Origin: JABDGC01 sp964449835
GTDB lineage: Bacteria > Pseudomonadota > Gammaproteobacteria > DSM-16500
Length of the DNA stretch: 27,728 bases
Reading direction: 5' to 3'
Assembly (NCBI GenBank): GCA_964449835.1
Contig: CAYVBZ010000027.1
Span: forward strand, 1 to 27,728
The first letter of the stretch is position 1. Each line of letters begins with the position of its first letter. Made by a program: the position numbers and the translations under genes. Shown one piece after another: positions 22,897 to 27,728 of the stretch. Below the pieces are notes generated by a model. It was not told where the DNA came from. It saw nothing but the letters and a program-made list of their open reading frames with translations, and did no database searches.

Positions 22897-24729
22897 TTAT
22901 CTCCCCCGCAAAAAGAGTTTGTCCAAATCCTGTAAGGAAAGTTGCATCCAAGTAGGACGGCCATGATTGCACTGTCCGGCATGGCGTGTTTTTTCCATGT
23001 CACGCAGCAAGGCATTCATTTCCGAAAGACTCAGGCGGCGGTTGGCGTGCACTGCCCCGCGACACGCCAGGGTGCCCAGAATTTTATTCATGAGCTCCTC
23101 GGTGCGGCTGGTCTTGGCGTTCGTGCTTAAATCACTGGCCAAGTCTTGCACCAGTTGTTTGATGTCCGCTTTCGCGAAAAGCTGTGGCACTTCACGCACA
23201 ATGACGCTGTCCTTGGCACAGGGTTCGAAGCCAAAGCCCCACTGCTGAAATAAATTGCGATGACTTTCAAGACAGTCCACTTCCTGCTCGCGAAGTTTCA
23301 CCGTCAAGGGAACAAAGAGTGTTTGCGCGGGAACTTTGTGCTCGGCAAATTCTTTTTTGAGGCGTTCGTAAAGAACACGTTCATGGGCGGCATGCATATC
23401 GACAATGATTAAACCTTTCTCGTTTTCCGCAAGGATGTAGATATCGCGAAACTGGGCGAGGGCGTAGCCGAGGGGTGCCGCGCTTTGTTCTGGTACGGGC
23501 GGCGGGGTTGTTTCCTTCCATTCAAGACCGAGGGACACGGGCTTTGAGGTCGTCACCGGCGTGAAAGGGGCGAGGCGGTCTTCATGTAGTTTTTTATAGA
23601 GGGAAATTTGTTCTTGCACTTGAAAGGAGGAAAGTGCTAAACGTTCTGGCGGCTTAGGTGCCGAAGAAAAACTTTTGTGCGGTCCTATGGCTATTTTGGT
23701 GGGCGCCGCTTTCGCATTTTCACCCGGGCGTAGATTTGCCAACGCGTGATGCACCGCATGACGAAGAAAATCATAAACCAAGCGGCTTTCACGAAAACGG
23801 ACTTCATGTTTAGTGGGGTGCACATTAACATCGACTTGCTGCGGCGCAACCTTGAGGAACAAGACGTAGGCCGGATGTCTATCCTGATATAAAACATCAT
23901 GATAGGCCGAGCGTAGCGCATGATTTAACATTTTGTCCCGCACGATACGGCCATTGACATAAAGATATTGCAGGTCGGCTTGGCTACGGGAAAAAGTAGG
24001 CAGACCCAGCCAGCCCGAGAGCGCCAATCCCGCAGCCTCCGTTTCTATTTTAAGCGCTTGTTCCACAAAGCCTCCGCCACAGAGCGAACTCAAACGGAGT
24101 GAATGGTCTTGGTCCTGAAGGGCGCCGCGATACTGCCGACTGAGTCGTTTATTATGCGTCAACTGAAAGCTAACGTGGAAGGAGCCGAGTGCAATGCGCT
24201 TCACGATTTCATCGATGTGATCAAACTCCGTCTTTTCCGCGCGCAAAAATTTACGGCGCGCGGGCGTATTAAAAAATAAATCCCGTACTTCGATGGTTGT
24301 GCCGACAGGATGAGCAACCGGCGCTTGTTCTGGGTTTTCGTGAATTCCTTCAATCTGGACTTGCCAACCCTTGCCCTTTTCTTGGGCGGAGGACAAGGTG
24401 AAGCGTGACACGGAGCAAATACTGGCCAAAGCTTCGCCGCGGAAACCAAGGGTGGCGATTTTTTCCAAATCATCGACTTGCTGAATTTTGCTGGTCGCGT
24501 GACGGCTAACGGCCAACAGCAAGTCGTCGCGGTGGATGCCAGAGCCATTATCTCGGACCCGAATGAGACCGGTGCCGCCTTGTTCAATATCGACTTCAAT
24601 TTCAGTGGCGCCAGCGTCCAGGCTGTTTTCAATCAATTCCTTCACAACGGAGGCCGGTCTTTCAATGACCTCACCGGCCGCAATTTGGTTGGCCAACAAG
24701 GGCTGTAATTTTTGAATACGTTTTGACAT
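22897..24729 (-). CDS. mutL: DNA mismatch repair protein MutL, endonuclease type
   Basis: MutL couples MutS mismatch recognition to strand incision. The N-terminal GHKL ATPase has ELIENSLDAGA near 31-41, RDNGSGI at 59-65, HATSKI near 77-82 and TLGFRGEAL near 93-101. The C-terminal domain has DMHAAHERVLYE at 444-455, which fits the D-x-HA-x2-E-x4-E metal motif of nicking MutL proteins, plus LACRGAV and CNHGRPT. E. coli-type MutL lacks these, so incision by MutL without MutH is inferred. The 610-residue length is normal. A minus-strand TACAAT at 24765-24760 is a possible -10. The usual downstream neighbour miaA is displaced by about 2.3 kb. Confidence 0.97.
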   Translation of the reverse strand: MSKRIQKLQPLLANQIAAGEVIERPASVVKELIENSLDAGATEIEVDIEQGGTGLIRVRDNGSGIHRDDLLLAVSRHATSKIQQVDDLEKIATLGFRGEALASICSVSRFTLSSAQEKGKGWQVQIEGIHENPEQAPVAHPVGTTIEVRDLFFNTPARRKFLRAEKTEFDHIDEIVKRIALGSFHVSFQLTHNKRLSRQYRGALQDQDHSLRLSSLCGGGFVEQALKIETEAAGLALSGWLGLPTFSRSQADLQYLYVNGRIVRDKMLNHALRSAYHDVLYQDRHPAYVLFLKVAPQQVDVNVHPTKHEVRFRESRLVYDFLRHAVHHALANLRPGENAKAAPTKIAIGPHKSFSSAPKPPERLALSSFQVQEQISLYKKLHEDRLAPFTPVTTSKPVSLGLEWKETTPPPVPEQSAAPLGYALAQFRDIYILAENEKGLIIVDMHAAHERVLYERLKKEFAEHKVPAQTLFVPLTVKLREQEVDCLESHRNLFQQWGFGFEPCAKDSVIVREVPQLFAKADIKQLVQDLASDLSTNAKTSRTEELMNKILGTLACRGAVHANRRLSLSEMNALLRDMEKTRHAGQCNHGRPTWMQLSLQDLDKLFLRGR

Positions 24730-24882
24730 GCCTAAGCCTTGGATGGATGAAAGCTAGACATTGTAGCGGTTTTTTCAAAGCAAGGCGCATAAAATTATTT
24801 CGGAGCGTTTGCTGGGGGTGCTTCCGCATTGTGTGTGTAAGTTATTGATTTTATATAAATATTTTATTTTCCCATTGTAAGA

Positions 24883-24913
24883 TGCCAACAATATACCAAC
24901 AAAATCAAACAAT
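24883..24913. repeat. Direct repeat copy 1 flanking the antitoxin/IS segment
   Basis: The block starts TGCCAACAATA, then TACCAACAAAA, then ends AAACAAT. A near-identical copy differing by two single-base indels and about one substitution lies at 26035-26067. The two bracket 1.1 kb with the antitoxin gene, hairpin and IS remnant. Tandem CCAACA units are reminiscent of integrase attachment regions, but no integrase is present. Confidence 0.6.
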
Positions 24914-24934
24914 ATTAGTTTTCGCATATTGGAG

Positions 24935-24961
24935 TAGTACAATATAATGTACTATAATGTA
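24935..24961 (+). promoter_or_regulatory. Operator-like repeats over the antitoxin promoter
   Basis: TAGTAC and GTACTA (24935-24940, 24949-24954) form perfect 6-bp inverted arms around a consensus -10 TATAAT (24943-24948). TATAATGTA is directly repeated at 24943 and 24953, one helical turn apart. This is a natural layout for autorepression by the XRE protein encoded just downstream. No good -35 was found. Confidence 0.5.
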
Positions 24962-25034
24962 TTATACCAAAGATAGGGATATCGATATTGCACGCAAGCG
25001 CCTTAATCAGTTAACTCGTGATGAAGAGGAGTAA
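24957..25034 (+). CDS. 25-codon ORF directly upstream of the XRE gene
   Basis: ATG at 24957 opens a frame reading MYYTKDRDIDIARKRLNQL and ending in acidic residues, with a TAA that meets the downstream gene. It could be the surviving C-terminal tail of a lost RelE/HigB-type toxin, a leader peptide, or chance. A -10 box lies only 9 bp upstream, so the message would be nearly leaderless. No domain can be recognised at this length. Confidence 0.3.
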   Translation: MYYTKDRDIDIARKRLNQLTRDEEE

Positions 25035-25039
25035 TGACA

Positions 25040-25369
25040 ATGAAAGCGAAAAGTTTTCAACAGTACCTTGAGAAAAGATTAAATCAATCTGAAATTGCAG
25101 AAATTGAAAAGCTAGCAGAATTAGAAATGGAGTTTCTACGATCTTTACAAGAGGATGTTTCTAGCGCAGTTGCTAGTTACATGGCAAAAGAAAAAATTGG
25201 GTTTAATGAACTTGTGCGTCGTTTAAATATTAGTCCGACACAAGCTTCCAATATTCAAAGCGGTAAAGCTAATTTGACTTTAGCGACTATTGCACATGTC
25301 TTTGCTTTGCTAAAAATGAGGCCGCATCTTATTGTTAATGGCAAATTATCAAAGCATGAAGCTGTATAA
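25040..25369 (+). CDS. XRE-family helix-turn-helix regulator, HigA-like antitoxin
   Basis: This 109-residue protein has an N-terminal helical, charged arm (residues 1-45) and a C-terminal HTH, FNELVRRLNISPTQASNIQSGKANLTLATIAHVFALL, near 55-90. This resembles antitoxins of type II toxin-antitoxin pairs that repress their own promoter. GAGGAG sits 8 nt before the ATG at 25040; an ATG two codons earlier (25034) is too close to it. No intact toxin gene lies upstream or downstream: upstream is only the 25-codon ORF, downstream a hairpin and an IS remnant. It may be an orphan antitoxin or simple regulator. The surroundings are AT-rich, unlike the core genes to the left. Confidence 0.82.
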   Translation: MKAKSFQQYLEKRLNQSEIAEIEKLAELEMEFLRSLQEDVSSAVASYMAKEKIGFNELVRRLNISPTQASNIQSGKANLTLATIAHVFALLKMRPHLIVNGKLSKHEAV

Positions 25370-25393
25370 GCCCAAAAATCACCCTTATCCATT

Positions 25394-25442
25394 TGTGTTA
25401 TCCTTCAACTTGGAATGATCTTCCAGGGTGAAGGATAACACA
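25394..25442. repeat. 49-bp hairpin downstream of the XRE gene
   Basis: TGTGTTATCCTTCA (25394-25407) and TGAAGGATAACACA (25429-25442) are perfect 14-bp inverted arms. An inner TGGAA/TTCCA pair continues the stem after a small internal loop. There is no T run. It begins 24 nt after the XRE stop and could be a 3' mRNA-stabilising structure, a small RNA element or a mobile repeat. Confidence 0.7.
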
Positions 25443-25494
25443 CCTCATCACGAATTAGTCTTGGCAGCGTGAAAATCCTGTGAACGGTTACAAA

Positions 25495-25620
25495 ATATCA
25501 GCGAGTTATTAATTTTTAACTCTGTACACGGCAAAATGAGGTAACCCACTGATATTTTTTTAAAAACCAATATAATCCTTCTCGCCAAAGAGGGGGATAT
25601 ATGGATCATATCAGCGGGTT
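25495..25620. repeat. Three copies of ATATCAGYGRGTT
   Basis: Copies lie at 25495-25507 (+), 25543-25555 (-) and 25608-25620 (+), pairwise identical at 11 or 12 of 13. The second and third form an inverted pair around 52 bp. The first is outside and the others inside the left IS end. They may be transposase-binding sites or the ends of a nested element. Confidence 0.5.
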
Positions 25621-25922
25621 GCGGGTAAGTTTAAACGGGTATTTCAATTGGAACAAGGCAAGCTGACAGCGCTTCTTGCAATTGCATTTGCGCGGGCACA
25701 CAAGACTGGTGAATGGAGAAGCGAGATTAAACCGATTAAGATCAAAAAACACGGTAGGCCGGAAGTTAGTATCTTTCGTTTAGGCCTTGATTATATTTCT
25801 GCTGCTGTTGTTAACGCGTCCTCCAAGCTCGAACCGATCAGGAACTGCTTAAAAATAATAGGGAGTTATTCAAAAATACCGCCGCTTGGAGTCACAATAT
25901 GAATTTTTGTCGTGTACAGAGT
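25519..25922 (+). mobile_element. Internally deleted IS derivative with 18-bp terminal inverted repeats
   Basis: The left end 25519-25536 (ACTCTGTACACGGCAAAA) and the right end 25905-25922 are inverted repeats matching at 17 of 18. The 404-bp interior holds only the C-terminal part of a transposase reading toward the right end. The element therefore looks like an IS that lost most of its transposase gene but kept both ends, so a full copy elsewhere could move it. No obvious target-site duplication was found. Confidence 0.7.
25576..25902 (+). pseudogene. C-terminal remnant of an IS4-like DDE transposase
   Basis: The frame is open from 25576 after a stop. Transposase-like sequence begins near 25640 (FQLEQGKLTALLAIAFARAHKTGEW) and continues through KIKKHGRPEVSIFRLGLDYI, a pattern recalled from C-termini of IS4-family transposases. 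The catalytic DDE residues and the N-terminal half are absent. There is no Shine-Dalgarno or ATG; the only in-frame start is a TTG at 25648. It ends 2 nt before the right inverted repeat, as expected for a transposase gene. Not expected to be functional. Confidence 0.7.
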
Positions 25923-26034
25923 GACTTTCTACAAGAGTGGCATTTTAAAGATCAAGATAAGGAAATGGATGAAGGACATCCAACACCCTAAGCCGGGATT
26001 CGTGCGAAACGAGGACTGATCTTATGCTGCCAAG

Positions 26035-26067
26035 TGCCAACAATAATACCAACAAAAATTAAAACAA
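26035..26067. repeat. Direct repeat copy 2 flanking the antitoxin/IS segment
   Basis: The block starts TGCCAACAATAA, then TACCAACAAAAA, then ends AAAACAA, matching 24883-24913 in the same orientation. It lies just before the 3' end of the fic gene. The 25923-26034 stretch beside it holds no gene that I can support. Confidence 0.6.
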
Positions 26068-26075
26068 AAGCAGCA

Positions 26076-27158
26076 TTAAGCTTTGGGTGGATGGCTAAGC
26101 AGGTCAAATAATGGTCTGTTAATGTAATAATTACTACGCCAGACTTTTTGCTTCTCAAGGTAACCGGCATCCGCCAATTGATCTAAATATTTAGTTGCAG
26201 TTAAACGAGAGATTTGTAGGTCTCGCTCTAAGAATTCAATTTTGGTATAAGGGTGACGGAATAAGTTGTTTAGTAAATCCTGACTATAGAACCGGAAATT
26301 AGCGCGAATTCTTTGCTTATAATCCTGCATTAATTCCTTTATTTTTTGGATAATTAATATGGTTTGGCGTGAAGTTATTTCTACGCCTTTTAGCATATAA
26401 AGAATCCATTCTTCCCAGTTGTTTGTATCGCGTACATATTGTAACAGCCGGTAGTATTCTGGTTTTGTCTCAATGAGGTATTGACTCAGATACAAGATCG
26501 GGATATCGAGTAGACCTTTTAAAACCAAATAGAGGATGTTAATAATTCTGCCAGTACGACCATTTCCATCATAGAACGGATGAATGGATTCAAATTGATG
26601 GTGAATTATAGCCATTTTTACTAGAGGGTCTACGTCTGAAAGCGCTTCGTCATTGATATAACTTTCTAGGTTTCGCATGAGTTTTATAATAGTTTCATTG
26701 CCCTGGGGAGGGACATACACAGTTTCACCAGTGGTGAGATTTTTTAAACCGGTGCCTGGCAGTTTTCTAAATCCTGCATTATTTCCTTCTAATCTGCTTT
26801 GTATTTCGATGATATGGTTGCAAGTTAAAAACTGGTCTTTTTTTACTAGGCTAAAACCGAGGCGCAAGGCCTCGGCATACTGTTGCACTTCTTTGGCGGC
26901 AGTTGAGCTCACAAGATTAGAATCGAGCTCGGCTTTGTACATTTCATCCTGGGTGGTAATAATATTCTCGATTGCCGAACTGTTTTTGGCTTCTTGCAGT
27001 GCTAGCGTGCTAATGAGAATAGTTTGGTTGGGAATGGTTTCTGAGACAGCTTTTAGTTCTGCTAGGCATCGAGTGGCAGTTGTTACGCTTTTTAGTACCT
27101 GTTTAGTCTCTAATTCTATGGTAAGTGGTAAGTTCTTCAGTGAGTGGCCTGTCAGCAT
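26076..27158 (-). CDS. Fic-domain AMP-transferase (class II) with C-terminal winged helix
   Basis: Fic proteins transfer AMP (sometimes other nucleotides) to Ser/Thr/Tyr hydroxyls. The 360-residue protein has the full catalytic motif HPFYDGNGRTGR at 193-204. It also has an N-terminal inhibitory motif SSAIEN at 60-65 (S-x3-E-N), the class II arrangement in which Glu64 would block ATP binding. The C-terminal part (about 295-350, EFLERDLQISRLTATKYLDQL) is a winged helix-turn-helix, as in SoFic-like proteins. All key residues are intact, so it is probably active and self-inhibited. The 5' region carries repeated TCATGTATA sites, which the winged helix could bind. It may be a stand-alone toxin-like protein, a regulator, or a host-directed enzyme; no secretion signal is seen. 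The Shine-Dalgarno is weak. Confidence 0.92.
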   Translation of the reverse strand: MLTGHSLKNLPLTIELETKQVLKSVTTATRCLAELKAVSETIPNQTILISTLALQEAKNSSAIENIITTQDEMYKAELDSNLVSSTAAKEVQQYAEALRLGFSLVKKDQFLTCNHIIEIQSRLEGNNAGFRKLPGTGLKNLTTGETVYVPPQGNETIIKLMRNLESYINDEALSDVDPLVKMAIIHHQFESIHPFYDGNGRTGRIINILYLVLKGLLDIPILYLSQYLIETKPEYYRLLQYVRDTNNWEEWILYMLKGVEITSRQTILIIQKIKELMQDYKQRIRANFRFYSQDLLNNLFRHPYTKIEFLERDLQISRLTATKYLDQLADAGYLEKQKVWRSNYYINRPLFDLLSHPPKA

Positions 27159-27171
27159 CGGGTCTGCCCTG

Positions 27172-27266
27172 TCATGTATATAAAATTTAATTAATTATAC
27201 ATTAAAAGCATATCATGTATATAAAAAACGAATTTTTATACATGATAGGCTTGTCATGTATAAAAA
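27172..27266. promoter_or_regulatory. Operator-like array of TCATGTATA repeats upstream of fic
   Basis: Copies lie at 27172-27185 (+), 27213-27226 (+), 27233-27245 (-) and 27254-27266 (+). The middle two make a 37-bp palindrome with perfect 11-bp arms, TATCATGTATA at 27211-27221 and its complement ending 27247. The array covers positions -14 to -108 relative to the fic start. It probably contains the fic promoter and binding sites for a regulator, perhaps Fic itself. Confidence 0.65.
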
Positions 27267-27533
27267 AAGCAGCTTTTCCTTCTTTACTCTGGATTGCCGC
27301 GCTTCGCTCGAAATGGCAACCCTTTGATTAATTTACGTAACAACGCCGTAAAATCGACTATTTTTTGGGAATGCGCCCCCACTCTGCTGTCTGTTGCTTA
27401 TACTTGTAGAAAGAGCGGTGTTGTAGATATCGAAAAAAGAAAAACAACTCCTGTCAAAGATGAAATTATAAAAAAGACAGGGACAGCTTCAAGAAAATTT
27501 ACACAAAATATTTTATTAAGAGGAAATTTTATT
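27267..27533. other. Intergenic stretch between fic and the last gene
   Basis: No gene is supported here. It starts with the decayed repeat at 27286-27319. One plus-strand frame is open across most of it and runs into the last gene, but it has no ATG and no Shine-Dalgarno. CCTGTC (27450-27455) and GACAGG (27476-27481) form 6-bp inverted arms about 55 nt before the last gene, enclosing a TATAAA. Confidence 0.4.
27286..27319. repeat. Decayed half copy of the GGATTGCCGCG repeat
   Basis: CTCTGGATTGCCGCG followed by CTTCGCTCG matches the type of sequence in the right half of the palindrome at 22710-22837 (TTTGGATTGCCGCG...). It marks a second insertion of the same repeat family in an intergenic region. 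Confidence 0.45.
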
Positions 27534-27728
27534 ATGGCAAAAAAAAACCGTTATGACATATCTGACGAGCCATCAAGAAAAGACATTGAAGAAAAAATTA
27601 GAAAGGGCGAACGTGAATATACCCAAGGCAGTATCATTGCTTTAAATAGCAAAATTATAAAAGAATATGCGGATGAATATAATACAGGTATGTGTTTTGG
27701 GATTGCCACAATGATTGCAATTGAGTTT
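27534..27728 (+). CDS. Partial gene, 65 N-terminal codons, unknown function
   Basis: An ATG preceded by AGAGGA at good spacing opens a frame that runs off the window end without a stop. The visible protein begins MAKKNRYDISDEPSRKD, is strongly charged over residues 1-32, and ends GMCFGIATMIAIEF. The G-x-C-x-G pattern before a hydrophobic helix is seen at the active cysteine of some papain-like proteases and effectors, including YopT-like families, but 65 residues are too few to decide. The lysine-rich, AT-rich coding style differs from the core genes. There is no signal peptide. Confidence 0.6.
   Translation, partial: MAKKNRYDISDEPSRKDIEEKIRKGEREYTQGSIIALNSKIIKEYADEYNTGMCFGIATMIAIEF

Noticed and set aside
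25899..25991. A 30-codon ORF crossing the right IS end
   Set aside because: It has no ribosome binding site or recognisable domain and overlaps the transposase remnant and inverted repeat.
25988..26170. A minus-strand 60-codon frame over the fic 3' end
   Set aside because: It overlaps the C-terminal codons of fic in another frame and the direct repeat; no start signal.
1..27728. CRISPR array, rRNA genes, intact prophage or secretion-system cluster
   Set aside because: No regularly spaced repeats, rRNA sequence or structural genes of such systems were seen on either strand.

Overview
The window reads as a chromosomal segment of a gammaproteobacterium. recA, mutS, mutL, miaA, rluB, scpA/scpB, ispB, queA and an adenylylatable glnA all have gamma-type sequence. 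Three features point to a host-associated lineage such as Legionellales/Coxiellaceae: an isocitrate dehydrogenase of the long type known from Rickettsia and Thermus, a TrpR resembling the chlamydial one, and a Fic protein. This placement is inference from remembered families, not from a search.

Layout. 30-5963: recA(-), trpR and an aromatic amino-acid permease(+), pncC/cinA C-domain(-), mutS(+). The trpR-permease pair sits on the opposite strand inside what is normally an adjacent cinA-recA pair. 5960-8456: a minus-strand operon queA-scpB-rluB. 8564-13460: plus-strand genes ispB, tRNA-Pro(CGG), an orphan parB-like gene, murF and icd. 13553-17662: sua5(-), scpA(+), then glnA-xthA(-) overlapping by 4 nt. 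17747-19637: a DUF3592-like membrane protein and a small cysteine-rich membrane protein (both -), divergent from a secreted HAD phosphatase(+). 19646-24729: mutL and miaA(-), normally neighbours, separated by a 660-residue multi-membrane protein of unknown function and a 128-bp palindromic repeat.

24730-27728 is an AT-rich accessory region. It holds an antitoxin-like XRE regulator with a 25-codon reading frame just upstream, a 49-bp near-perfect hairpin, a short IS derivative with 18-bp terminal inverted repeats around a transposase remnant, a class II Fic protein with an upstream operator-like repeat cluster, and the first 65 codons of an unrecognised gene cut by the window end. A 31-33 bp imperfect direct repeat brackets the antitoxin/IS part.

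How the genes work together. Most are housekeeping genes for DNA repair and recombination (recA, mutS, mutL, xthA), chromosome organisation (scpA, scpB, parB-like), tRNA/rRNA modification (queA, miaA, sua5, rluB), cell wall and quinone synthesis (murF, ispB) and nitrogen/carbon metabolism (glnA, icd). Packing is tight: convergent pairs are 4-17 nt apart, and mutS and rluB overlap at their stop codons. The best candidates for undescribed biology are the 660-residue protein, the cysteine-rich membrane protein with a near-perfect Shine-Dalgarno, a palindrome shared upstream of recA and the DUF3592-like gene, and the Fic operator array.
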